NCBI GenBank assembly: GCA_947588005.1 | Contig: CANPYE010000006.1 | Span: forward strand, 1-48,959 | DNA length: 48,959 bases | DNA from: an uncultured Lachnospiraceae bacterium | GTDB lineage: Bacteria; Bacillota; Clostridia; Lachnospirales; Lachnospiraceae | Direction of reading: 5' to 3' | In this document: positions 1-8,413 of the stretch, in pieces | Layout of the letters: every line of letters starts with the position of its first letter | Numbering within the stretch: the first letter of the stretch is position 1 | Position numbers and translations under genes: made by a program | Notes under the pieces: generated by a model | Told to the model about the DNA's origin: nothing | The model's input: the letters and a program-made list of their open reading frames with translations, nothing else | Database searches by the model: none

Positions 1-214
1 CCATCGTGACGCCGTCCATCTCTCCCATCTCGATGTCGAGAAGCAGAATATCGTAATCGCTCTTCTCCGCGTATGCGAAAAGGAACTGCTCGGCGGAGGA
101 AAAGCCTGTAATCTGCGCGGTGTGGCCGGTCTTTTGGACCCAGCGGGTTAGCATGTCTGTTATATACTGTCTATCTGCGTCTGAATCGTCGCAGACTGCG
201 ATTTTGTAATTCAT
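1..214 (-). CDS. Response regulator receiver domain, LytTR/AgrA-like (partial, N-terminus; runs off the window)
   Basis: Hand translation from ATG at 214: MNYKIAVCDDSDADRQYITDMLTRWVQKTG...YDILLLDIEMGEMDGVTM; CheY-like DD and phospho-acceptor LLLDIEM motifs. Confidence 0.8.
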   Translation of the reverse strand, partial: MNYKIAVCDDSDADRQYITDMLTRWVQKTGHTAQITGFSSAEQFLFAYAEKSDYDILLLDIEMGEMDGVTM

Positions 215-295
215 GAGGATGCACCTTCTGTTTTTCGGATTTGGGATGACAAGTATGAACGGCGAGTCCGCAGTGCTCATTGCTAACGTGAACAG

Positions 296-526
296 TATAC
301 CATGTCCTCCGGACATGCTCCCTCCGGGGGATGCGCACGGTTCGCTTTGGTGTTTTGTCCTCACTTCGTTCGGACACCGAACCGGCGCGGTATAATCTCT
401 GACGAGATTATACCATGTCCTCCGGACATGCTCCCTCCGGGGGATGCGCACGGTTCGCTTCGGTGTTTGCCCTCCCTTCAGTCGGGCGCGAACCGGCGCG
501 GGTATAATCTCTGACGAGATTATACC
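296..526. repeat. Two tandem copies (~113 bp each) of a palindrome-rich intergenic unit
   Basis: Copies at 296..408 and 409..520 begin tataccatgtcctccggacatgctccctccgggggatgcgcacggttcgctt; each ends in ggtataatctc-tgac-gagattatacc (389..414 and 501..526). Confidence 0.85.
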
Positions 527-624
527 ATAAATAATACGGTTTTGCCACCCCTCAAAAATGCGATAAATTCAAGAAAGTTCAAAATATAAAGGTATGCAAA
601 ACCTCCCGAAAATGTGCCAATTAG

Positions 625-640
625 TAACAAATTAGTAACA
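625..640. repeat. Candidate attL core taacaaattagtaaca
   Basis: Identical 16-mer to 45794..45809; sits between host intergenic DNA and the endolysin stop codon. Confidence 0.55.
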
Positions 641-643
641 CGA

Positions 644-1489
644 TCAGGCCGCCGGAATCGTAAGAATCTGCCCGGCGTAGATCGTCGTTGAAGTGATCCC
701 GGAAAGCTGCATGATCTCCCTGTACCGTGCGCCGTTCCCCAGGTGGGAAGCTGCGATTTTCCAAAGGGAATCACCCTTCTTCACGGTATAGGTGGAAGTG
801 GTTTTTGCCGCTTCCTCTGCGGCCTTGTTGGTTCCGGGGATCATCAGGATAAGCCCGGCGTGGATCGTGGTGCTTGTCAGGCTGTTAAGGGCCATAAATT
901 CCTTATACCGTGCGCCGTCGCCCAGGTATTTAGCGGCCAGCGCCCAAAGGCAATCACCCTTCTTAACCGTCACCGTTTCATAGCCGGAATCAGGGTAGGC
1001 CACGGAAGGAATATCAATCCCATAATCGGGATTGCCATATCCAAGAATATACTTGCTCCCAAGATCGTATGTCCGTTCATGGACGGCATCAGAAGTATTT
1101 CCTTCGACCGTGTGCAGCGTGTTCCCGGAAACGCCCGTCACAATGCCCGTGTGGGTGCTGTCGTTTGGATTATAACCACTAGAAAAGAAAACAACATCCG
1201 CCGCTTTCGGTGTGTACGTTCCGCCGTAAGCCTTCGCCTTGTGGAACCGGCCCTTATTCTTGAACCAGTTCATCCCAGCGTCACAATCTGCATAGTAACA
1301 CACAACGGATTTTGCAATCCCGGCAACATACATCACCCACGTTACAAAGATAGCGCACCAGGCCACCGCCATATTGAAGCCCGCCCCGGTCAGTGCGTTA
1401 TACACCTTGATATACTTATCGTCGCCGGTAGGCTCACACGTTCCGATTTCTGCCCGTGCAATGCTGATAATTTTTTCGATAACGTTCAT
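644..1489 (-). CDS. Endolysin: CHAP-like amidase/peptidase domain plus two LysM repeats
   Basis: N-terminal AWCAIFVTW...DVVFFSSG...HTGIVTGV CHAP-like motifs; two YTVKKGDSLWKIA... LysM repeats. Confidence 0.88.
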   Translation of the reverse strand: MNVIEKIISIARAEIGTCEPTGDDKYIKVYNALTGAGFNMAVAWCAIFVTWVMYVAGIAKSVVCYYADCDAGMNWFKNKGRFHKAKAYGGTYTPKAADVVFFSSGYNPNDSTHTGIVTGVSGNTLHTVEGNTSDAVHERTYDLGSKYILGYGNPDYGIDIPSVAYPDSGYETVTVKKGDCLWALAAKYLGDGARYKEFMALNSLTSTTIHAGLILMIPGTNKAAEEAAKTTSTYTVKKGDSLWKIAASHLGNGARYREIMQLSGITSTTIYAGQILTIPAA

Positions 1490-1914
1490 TATTTATCACC
1501 TTCGCTTTCCGCTTTATTTTTGAGTACCTCGATAGCCCTGGTTACAACTGCCGGAATGGGAATCCCCATCAACCCGGCGTTCTCCACAATGGAAATCGTT
1601 TCATTGGCAATGAAGGCAATCACCACGGCATCCCGGATAAAGCTGGAACCCATTACCAAATCCAGGCGGCAAGCCACCAGCACGATCAGAAGGGTTACAC
1701 CCTTACGGCAAAGCCCCTTCCACCCGGCACGGGATTCCAGTGATCCCGTTGGTGTCTTTTCCGAATTGTGGAACACCCCGGCCACGATCAAGCCGGTCAC
1801 ATAGTCCACACCCATGAAAATGATAAGTGTGGTGAGTGCGGCATCCCACCCGCCAAACAGGGAAGCGAAGCCGCCGCCGATTACGCCGATCAGAGTTAAA
1901 ATTTTAGCTTTCAT
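1489..1914 (-). CDS. Phage holin (toxin secretion/phage lysis holin-like family)
   Basis: Several TM segments, MGVDYVTGLIVAG and SLESRAGWKGLCRKG motifs; adjacent to endolysin. Confidence 0.85.
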   Translation of the reverse strand: MKAKILTLIGVIGGGFASLFGGWDAALTTLIIFMGVDYVTGLIVAGVFHNSEKTPTGSLESRAGWKGLCRKGVTLLIVLVACRLDLVMGSSFIRDAVVIAFIANETISIVENAGLMGIPIPAVVTRAIEVLKNKAESEGDK

Positions 1915-1949
1915 TTTTCTGCCCTTACCTTTCTTTGATTGATATGCAA

Positions 1950-1991
1950 AAACCCCTACACGGGCTTATATAAGGCCCATATAAGGGGTTT
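1950..1991. terminator. Rho-independent-like hairpin
   Basis: aaacccct ... aggggttt arms with nested gggcttatataaggccc. Confidence 0.6.
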
Positions 1992-2012
1992 GTGCGCTTG
2001 TCTGATATTCTG

Positions 2013-2444
2013 TTAAGACTGAACTTCCCAGCCGTACACGCCAGGCTCCCACACGTTGTTATCACAAGTAGAACGCCACTTCTGATCTTTGTGTTTCACC
2101 ACGTCCCCAGTCTGGTATGCGTCATGTGCCCCAAGCGGCTGTGTCCAGATCGGCGTTCCGTCCCCGTCGAAGCCCACCTTACTGAAAAGGGAAGGGGCCT
2201 TGTCGGGTGTCCAGTCCGCTTGTGACGTGTGCGCCTGAACCACTTTCCAAAGCTGCGTTTCGTTATCCTGGTTCACACCGTATTTCACGATCTGATCCAC
2301 GGTGTAAGCCTTACCGGCTGCCCAGGCCGGGAACAGATCGGCCACTTCCATGGCTTCACTGTCTGGAAGGTTTGCCCCCTGAATCTGCATCTGGATGAAG
2401 CGGTTCATCTGTGCCGCCACATATTCCATGTTATTCATTCCCAT
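2013..2444 (-). CDS. Tail-associated protein with carbohydrate-binding (CBM5/12-like) module
   Basis: AWAAGKAYTVDQIVKYG...LWKVVQAHTSQADWTPDKAPSLF and YQTGDVVKHKDQKWRSTCDNNVWEPG chitin-binding-like repeats; downstream of fibre genes. Confidence 0.7.
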   Translation of the reverse strand: MGMNNMEYVAAQMNRFIQMQIQGANLPDSEAMEVADLFPAWAAGKAYTVDQIVKYGVNQDNETQLWKVVQAHTSQADWTPDKAPSLFSKVGFDGDGTPIWTQPLGAHDAYQTGDVVKHKDQKWRSTCDNNVWEPGVYGWEVQS

Positions 2445-2685
2445 TCACCCCCGTAAGCATAATGTTCAAAATACCGTTCATCTGTTCATTCTGCGCCGAC
2501 TGCGCAAGGATAAATTCATCCTTGCTATACTGGATCATTCCGTATTCGTACCCGGAAAATCCCGGCATTTCGTCCGTGCCCGGTTCGTCCACCTTCTGAA
2601 TATCGGTGTGTTTCCACACGCTGTATTCATCCACAACCAGCGGTTCCGGCTTCACGGTGCTTCTTACCTTCCCGTAGTCAACCAT
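2431..2685 (-). CDS. Possible independently initiated 84-aa tail-associated protein inside the RT ORF 3' end
   Basis: Internal ATG at 2685 preceded by AAAGGTGGTAAGAAG (Shine-Dalgarno-like); MVDYGKVRSTVKPEPLVVDEYSVWKHTDIQ... is unlike RT and directly precedes the tail gene at 2444. Confidence 0.6.
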   Translation of the reverse strand: MVDYGKVRSTVKPEPLVVDEYSVWKHTDIQKVDEPGTDEMPGFSGYEYGMIQYSKDEFILAQSAQNEQMNGILNIMLTGVNGNE

Positions 2686-3804
2686 CTTCTTACCACCTTT
2701 CTTTTTATAAATAACCTCTATGTAATACCTATCTGCCGCTGCCTGAATCGGTAAAACATACTTTTCTTGTAGCCGGGCACTGTCGCAATGCTTCAGCCAT
2801 CCCTTATATGAATTGATGGAACACCAATCGGAATAACTCATAAGTTGCCCGTTCTCAACCTTTGCGGCAATTTCAAGCATCCTATTCTTGAAATTGATAC
2901 AACTGCTTTTCCGCAAAAGGACATAATTCAAAAATATTCGATAGCCCACAAAATCAACGCCCCGCACATAGGAAGGGAACACTTGCCAGTTAGGCTTTAT
3001 CATCAACTTCAATTCTGTTCTGAAGTAAACGTCAATCTGCCGCCTTAACTGGTGAAGTTCTTCTTTGGTTCTACCGAAAATCAGAATGTCGTCCATATAA
3101 CGGAACTCGTACTTCACCCGCATTTCTTCCTTGATCCAGTGATCGAAGAAGGAAAGATAGAAATTTCCGCAATATTGGGAAAGGTAATTCCCTATTGGTA
3201 TTCCGGTTTCAGAATCATAATCTTCATCCAGAAGCCAAATATCACGCATATTTTCAATTTTTGCGGTAGAAATACTATCTATGATTTCATCCAGCAACCA
3301 AAGCAATTCAGGGTCTTTGAAAAGCCTTCTGAACTTCGCTTTCAAAATATCGTGGTTAATGGAAGGGTAAAATTTACGAACGTCCAGTTTCAGGCAATAT
3401 TGGCAGCCTGGAACATCCGTCTGCATGGCCTTCTGAACATCATGCAGCGCCGCATGAATCCCTTTATCTGGAATTGCTGAATAGGTGTTCTTTGTCAGGT
3501 GCTTCAGCAAATACGGCTCGATCACCTGTAAAATGGCCCATTGGCAAATCCGATCAGGGAAATACGGCAGCTTGAAAATCTCCCTTTCCTTCCCGTTCTC
3601 TTTCTTGATGAAAGACCGATACTCGGAAGTATGATAGGTGTGGTTGATAAGCATATCCTGAAGCGCCTTCAAATACGTTTCCTGGTCTGCGTCAACCGCC
3701 TTTACTTCTTCATACCACCCTTTTCCCTTCCGTGCGTTCTTATGCGCTTTTCGTAGGTTATCCATTGAACAAATTTCTTTGTATAGATTTCCTACTCGCT
3801 TCAT
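2431..3804 (-). CDS. DGR-type reverse transcriptase (residues 1-373) with in-frame C-terminal extension that looks like a separate tail protein
   Basis: RT motifs LDVRKFYPSI, GIPIGNYLSQ (DGR-type IGxxxSQ rather than QGxxxSP), FRYMDDILIFG; adjacent to TR/VR. Confidence 0.95.
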   Translation of the reverse strand: MKRVGNLYKEICSMDNLRKAHKNARKGKGWYEEVKAVDADQETYLKALQDMLINHTYHTSEYRSFIKKENGKEREIFKLPYFPDRICQWAILQVIEPYLLKHLTKNTYSAIPDKGIHAALHDVQKAMQTDVPGCQYCLKLDVRKFYPSINHDILKAKFRRLFKDPELLWLLDEIIDSISTAKIENMRDIWLLDEDYDSETGIPIGNYLSQYCGNFYLSFFDHWIKEEMRVKYEFRYMDDILIFGRTKEELHQLRRQIDVYFRTELKLMIKPNWQVFPSYVRGVDFVGYRIFLNYVLLRKSSCINFKNRMLEIAAKVENGQLMSYSDWCSINSYKGWLKHCDSARLQEKYVLPIQAAADRYYIEVIYKKKGGKKMVDYGKVRSTVKPEPLVVDEYSVWKHTDIQKVDEPGTDEMPGFSGYEYGMIQYSKDEFILAQSAQNEQMNGILNIMLTGVNGNE

Positions 3805-3941
3805 GTGCCGGATTCCTTTTTGTATGCACTAACCCGAACTTTCGACATTGAAATTAACTTTTCAATCCTACTAATACAGGCTTTGGTATTTTTATGTTTT
3901 GCCTAGTGGCACGGATTCCGGGGAATACAGATTATCAGTTT

Positions 3942-3970
3942 CACCCGCCCCGCATACATCAGGGCGGGTG
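3942..3970. repeat. Perfect 9-bp-stem GC-rich hairpin just downstream of the TR
   Basis: cacccgccc-cgcatacatca-gggcgggtg. Confidence 0.8.
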
Positions 3971-3977
3971 TTTCGTG

Positions 3978-4098
3978 TATTTACTAACTGCCTGCTGATA
4001 TTCCGATTACGATTAGAGGAAGCATTATTGAAGTTAAGGTAGAAGCTGCTGCAATTAGTGCTGTTATTCCATTTACTGCCTAATTTAGTAACCTTTTT
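3978..4098 (-). repeat. DGR template repeat (TR)
   Basis: Gapless 121-bp alignment to 4216..4336 with 32 differences, all at TR adenines (minus strand). Confidence 0.96.
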
Positions 4099-4186
4099 CA
4101 TGGCCTGCTTCTCCGTTGCTATCGGCATAAACAACAAAACTTCCCCGAAAATCCTATTTCAAAATTACTTCAAAACAAATTGAACA

Positions 4187-6004
4187 TTACGCCGCTTCCT
4201 GGTTTCTGGAAGGTACATACACCAACCGCCCGCCGATAATCCGATGACGAGTAGAGGAAGCATCATCGAAGCTAAGGCAGAAGCCGCCGCAACTAGCGCC
4301 GTAATGCCATTCACCGCCCAATAAAGCAACCCGCCAGCCGGTATGCTGGTTCCAAAAATGATCTCCCACGGGAAGGGCGCTGTCACCCTTTACTTCCGTA
4401 GGGATGAACAACCAATCAAATTTTTCGTTGTACCCAAACGCTGAAATATAGCCATAGGTACAAACGGGGCAAAGGCCGGTATCCTCGTAAGGCGCTGCGT
4501 CGGTGTTATCGGTAAATCCGTGATCTGCGACGTAAACCCTTCCGTGTTTCGACGCATCCACGGCATCAGGATTATGCACGTTGATTCCGTCAATCCACGT
4601 CCAAAGATCGCTCCAAAAATATTCTTCTCCACGGTAGGAAACAACCTGAACGCTGTTCTCATTCAGCACCATGCCGGATTCATTGCCAAGGGAAACGCTG
4701 CCCCCGGTGTTTTCCGTCATGGAAGTCTTGCTGTCGTCGGTTTTGGAAGCGTTACCAACCCCGATATGCTTCTGCATATCAAAGGAAGCGTATTCGATCA
4801 GCATAAGCATCTGAGTAATACCGACCGGCCCGGCGTAAGACTGTTCCCAGCCCTTACCCCTCTTTTCGGCCAGCTTCCGCACGTTCTCCCTTGTCAGAAC
4901 GGAATTAAGGCCGGAAGCGGGCTTTGCTCCTGCAATGCTTGCCAGTTTATCAGCGGCGGGATCAGCCACTTCCGCATCATCCAGAATATACCCCTTCTCT
5001 GCGTCCTGAATGGAACCTTCAAAGGCTGCCAGATAGATCAGTTCATTTTCCTTCCCGTCAGCCATAAAGCCAGGATGAACCTTGAATCCAGGTTTCGGCT
5101 GCGTGGTGACGTAATACCGGGCCTTTCTGATATGCCGCCCGTAATTCTCGCCTTCCGTAATAACTTCCGTAAGCACGGGAACCACCTTATACCAAAATTC
5201 CGGCTGTTCAACCATAACCTGTACTTCCGTACCTATCGGGTAAGTTCCGGCGAATCTCTGCCCTTCCGGGATCGTCACCGCCTGCGCCAATTTCCCAACG
5301 GTGGTAAATGCAGCGTCCCCCTGGTAGGCCACAACCTCGCCCTTGTCTGTCACGTTGCAGCGCCGCCTTCCGCCGAAACAATGAACATCATCAAAGCCCT
5401 TTCCGGCTGTTTTGTTCACGGCCCCGGCCAGCCTGGTAAACCGCTTATTTATAAGATCGACTTCCACACCGTAAATGTCGGTATCCGTGTAGCCAATCAT
5501 GGCCTGCAAATCGGAAATCTGTTCCTGCAATTCCCGAATATCTCCGATTGTCGCCACGGCCCCCGGATCAACATTCAGGGAAACGCTTTCCGCATTTCCT
5601 ACGGTGGTAATGATCTGCACATAGGCGGCGGATACGCTCACCCCATTATTGGGCGGCATATGGCAATTCCCGGACGTTTCCACCGTCACGGCATACAGGA
5701 TTTCCCCATCCTGCGGATCATTCGCATACAGGCCAAGCGCCCGCATATAGTACCCTTCCCGCAAATCTGTATTCGTGAAGGCCGCTTCCACCTTCACGGC
5801 AACCTCATTCGTGCGGGTGATTTTGGAAATGGTGCTTGTCTGCTTCACGTCAGCAAGGGTTTCCAGTTCTTCCAGGCTCCCCACGTCGTAGGTATGGGAA
5901 GAAGCGGAAATTTTCGTGAACTCCACGCTTTCCGATCCAGAAATCATTTTTGCAATCAACGCCTGTCCTTTTTTGGTGATAACCAGTTTTGAAAATTCAG
6001 CCAT
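4187..6004 (-). CDS. Tail fibre / receptor-binding protein with C-terminal C-type-lectin-like (formylglycine-generating-enzyme-like) variable domain; DGR target
   Basis: N-term MAEFSKLVITKKGQALIAKMISG phage tail-fibre start; C-term WRVALLGGEWHYGASCGGFCLSFDDASSTRHRIIGGRLVYV. Confidence 0.93.
   Translation of the reverse strand: MAEFSKLVITKKGQALIAKMISGSESVEFTKISASSHTYDVGSLEELETLADVKQTSTISKITRTNEVAVKVEAAFTNTDLREGYYMRALGLYANDPQDGEILYAVTVETSGNCHMPPNNGVSVSAAYVQIITTVGNAESVSLNVDPGAVATIGDIRELQEQISDLQAMIGYTDTDIYGVEVDLINKRFTRLAGAVNKTAGKGFDDVHCFGGRRRCNVTDKGEVVAYQGDAAFTTVGKLAQAVTIPEGQRFAGTYPIGTEVQVMVEQPEFWYKVVPVLTEVITEGENYGRHIRKARYYVTTQPKPGFKVHPGFMADGKENELIYLAAFEGSIQDAEKGYILDDAEVADPAADKLASIAGAKPASGLNSVLTRENVRKLAEKRGKGWEQSYAGPVGITQMLMLIEYASFDMQKHIGVGNASKTDDSKTSMTENTGGSVSLGNESGMVLNENSVQVVSYRGEEYFWSDLWTWIDGINVHNPDAVDASKHGRVYVADHGFTDNTDAAPYEDTGLCPVCTYGYISAFGYNEKFDWLFIPTEVKGDSALPVGDHFWNQHTGWRVALLGGEWHYGASCGGFCLSFDDASSTRHRIIGGRLVYVPSRNQEAA
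4216..4336 (-). repeat. DGR variable region (VR) at the 3' end of the tail-fibre gene
   Basis: Counterpart of TR; A>G 22, A>T 6, A>C 4; 0 differences at 75 non-adenine positions. Confidence 0.96.
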
Positions 6005-6018
6005 CTTCTTTTTCCTTT

Positions 6019-6813
6019 CTATTCATTTTTAATTTCAAAGAAATCAGCAATCACAACACCAGAAGCAAGTGAACCTTTTCCGTTTATGTTGAACTGTTCT
6101 TTGAAATCGTTTGAAATTGTCATACTTGCGGCATTTACAACACCGCCGCCGTAAATCGCCGTTCCTTCCGCTTCCATGGTTTCCCGGCTGTCATTGGTGA
6201 TTAGATAACCGTCTGCGTTCACGATACCGCCGCCGATCTCCACGGTTCCGGCCACCGTATAGGTTTCCCGCCCGTCGTTGGTGATCCTGAAGAACTCCAC
6301 AAAGCAAGTACCACCGGCAACCAACGCATCACCGGCAACGTCGCACGGGATTTTATTGGCCGCATGGAAAACGATATTTGCCGGGAACATGGTTTCTATC
6401 AGGTGTTCCAGTTCTTCCACCTGTCCGTAAAGTTCAAGATCAACTTCCAGTTCCACCCTGTATTCCTCCGTGAAATACTTTTCCACCGTGAAATTGTTTT
6501 CCCCACAAAGGGAAATCAGCCGTTCCAGGAACACCCGCCAAGTGTAAGGAATAGCGTTGAACCAGCGGGCTTGTACCCGTGATCTTCTGCTTTCAAGCGT
6601 ATCTTCAGCGGAAGGGTAGATATGAAGCAATTTTTCATAGCGGGAAATTCCGTATTCATCAGCCGTCGAAATAAATTCATTCTTCAGCACCCGATCAGCG
6701 GCGCTCCATACTAACCGAAATTCCGGGTTTTCCGCTTCCAGCGTCACGGAAATTTCTTTGAAATCCGCCATAAACGGGGGAAGATATGATACAAGGTCAA
6801 CTTCTCTTATCAT
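6019..6813 (-). CDS. Phage tail protein, YmfQ/XkdU-like (DUF2313-type)
   Basis: MIREVDLVSYLPPFMADFKE... N-term and position after baseplate J. Confidence 0.8.
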   Translation of the reverse strand: MIREVDLVSYLPPFMADFKEISVTLEAENPEFRLVWSAADRVLKNEFISTADEYGISRYEKLLHIYPSAEDTLESRRSRVQARWFNAIPYTWRVFLERLISLCGENNFTVEKYFTEEYRVELEVDLELYGQVEELEHLIETMFPANIVFHAANKIPCDVAGDALVAGGTCFVEFFRITNDGRETYTVAGTVEIGGGIVNADGYLITNDSRETMEAEGTAIYGGGVVNAASMTISNDFKEQFNINGKGSLASGVVIADFFEIKNE

Positions 6814-8012
6814 GCGCTTGCACCCCCGAAAGTGGGAACATCATATTCCCCCAGCGTCAGGTTATCGGCGCTGCCGTTGATCCGTGTGTTCGTAATGTCC
6901 ACGATCCCGGTAATCGCAAGCAACCGGGTTTCGATTTGCGACACACGCACCACCAAATAAGGGCTGCTTGCCCACGTTTTCCGCAACTCCAAAAGGTACG
7001 CTTCGATTGCTTCATTGATCGAACTTTGAAGGTTCGTCCAGGCATACCCCACATCAAAGGTAATCGTGGTTTTCACCGTGATCTTCACTTCATCCGCCCC
7101 GTGTACGCTTACCACATGGCCGATTGGGGCAACTCCGTACCCTTCACCGGCGTTTTCTTCCGGGTCAATGGCCGTCTGTACGGTCTGAATCAGTTCTTCC
7201 GTCGGAATCCCGTAATCTGAATTAAGGATTGTAAGAAGCACCGTTCCGCCAACGGTCAGCTTTTTATTCAGGGCGGCTTTATACACGGTTTCCAGCCAAT
7301 TCTTAACGGCGGGGCTTGCCGTTCCTATGGTGGATTCATACCAGGCTTTCACCGCATCATCCGGGATCATGTCAGCCGGGCGAATGTCGTTATTCCAAAC
7401 CCTTGTTACCTTCGTACTCCCAACGCCAGGAATGGCATTTGTTTTTTCCAGATAATCCGCCCGGTTCCCGCCGTATGCCCGTTCGTCGAAGCTGTTGAAA
7501 TAGCGGGTTCGCAAATCTTCCGTTTCTTCTTCATCCTCGCCGGGAATCAGAACTTCCGTCAGCGTGGCGGTTTCCAGCCCTTCCACATATTCAATCGGGA
7601 TCATTTGCCCCAGGTATTGGTTCCCGATTGTTCCAGGTGTTTCACACTGTACCCGGTATTCACCATCTGCGATTTTTTCAAGAACCACATAATTCAGCGC
7701 CCCGATATTGAACCGCTTCCCGATAACGTCCACCGTCGCCGGGGTAAATTCTCCCTTCAGGATCGCATTGGTGGAAGGGTATGGGGAAAGCCCCCTTTCC
7801 TTCGCCCGCTCAATCAGAAATTCCCTGGAAGCCGTGTCCCCGTATGCTTCCCGTAAAATGGTATCAAGTTCGATATACAGGATTTGAAATTCAATGGCCG
7901 TTGGGGAATGGGTGTCCCATATAACCGAACCTTCCCGCTTGTCGAACTTGTCCGGCACACGGTCAAGCATACGTTGAAGCACCACTTCATAGGTCACATT
8001 CTCATACATCAA
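6810..8012 (-). CDS. Baseplate J-like protein (XkdT-like)
   Basis: REGSVIWDTHSPTAIEFQ...LYIELDTILREAYGDTASREFLIERAKERGLSPYPSTNA. Confidence 0.92.
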   Translation of the reverse strand: MMYENVTYEVVLQRMLDRVPDKFDKREGSVIWDTHSPTAIEFQILYIELDTILREAYGDTASREFLIERAKERGLSPYPSTNAILKGEFTPATVDVIGKRFNIGALNYVVLEKIADGEYRVQCETPGTIGNQYLGQMIPIEYVEGLETATLTEVLIPGEDEEETEDLRTRYFNSFDERAYGGNRADYLEKTNAIPGVGSTKVTRVWNNDIRPADMIPDDAVKAWYESTIGTASPAVKNWLETVYKAALNKKLTVGGTVLLTILNSDYGIPTEELIQTVQTAIDPEENAGEGYGVAPIGHVVSVHGADEVKITVKTTITFDVGYAWTNLQSSINEAIEAYLLELRKTWASSPYLVVRVSQIETRLLAITGIVDITNTRINGSADNLTLGEYDVPTFGGASA

Positions 8013-8413
8013 TAGTTCACCTCTCTTTCCGCTTGCACATCCCCAAAAATGGTGTGTGCTATAAAGGAAACATGAACCACGCCCTTCACCGAAAGATCAA
8101 ATTCAAAATTGTCAACGCTCTGAATCCGTTTATCCCAGGTAAGGGCTTCCGTGATCCGGCGTTCCAGTTCCGGGCATACATACGAAACTGGTTCACCGTA
8201 AAGGTCAATCAGTTCAATCCCATAATTCCAGGAATACATGATATACTGGTAACGCTCTGTAAGAAGAATCTTATAGATCGCCTGTTTCATGGCTTCCAGA
8301 TTGTCCGTATATCCCCGGATCAGATTATTGTCCAGGTTCATTTTGTAGGTACGGGTGGGCTGTTCCGTCAGTTCAAAATCCCGTTCAAGGAATCCTGTAT
8401 TTGCCGGTATCAT
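8009..8413 (-). CDS. Phage tail protein, XkdS/DUF2634-like
   Basis: YKMNLDNNLIRGYTDNLEAMKQAIYKILLTERYQYIMYSWNYGIEL. Confidence 0.85.
   Translation of the reverse strand: MIPANTGFLERDFELTEQPTRTYKMNLDNNLIRGYTDNLEAMKQAIYKILLTERYQYIMYSWNYGIELIDLYGEPVSYVCPELERRITEALTWDKRIQSVDNFEFDLSVKGVVHVSFIAHTIFGDVQAEREVNY

Noticed and set aside
171-377. 68-aa minus ORF in the left intergenic repeat
   Set aside because: Covers repeats and overlaps the real response-regulator start at 214; no RBS or domain.
743-1804. 353-aa plus-strand ORF over endolysin/holin
   Set aside because: Antisense shadow of two well-supported lysis genes.
2431-3804. Group II intron or retron reverse transcriptase
   Set aside because: No intron domain V/VI boundaries or msr/msd structure seen; IGxxxSQ motif and adenine-specific TR/VR differences fit a DGR.
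3892-4137. Track ORF MLFMPIATEKQAMKKVTKLGSKWNN... as a protein-coding gene
   Set aside because: It is the DGR template repeat and flanks read as a peptide; the TR functions as RNA and no upstream RBS/operon evidence was seen.
4520-5992. 490-aa plus-strand ORF
   Set aside because: Antisense shadow of the tail-fibre gene; composition (many H, P, R, F) and lack of RBS or neighbours indicate a spurious frame.
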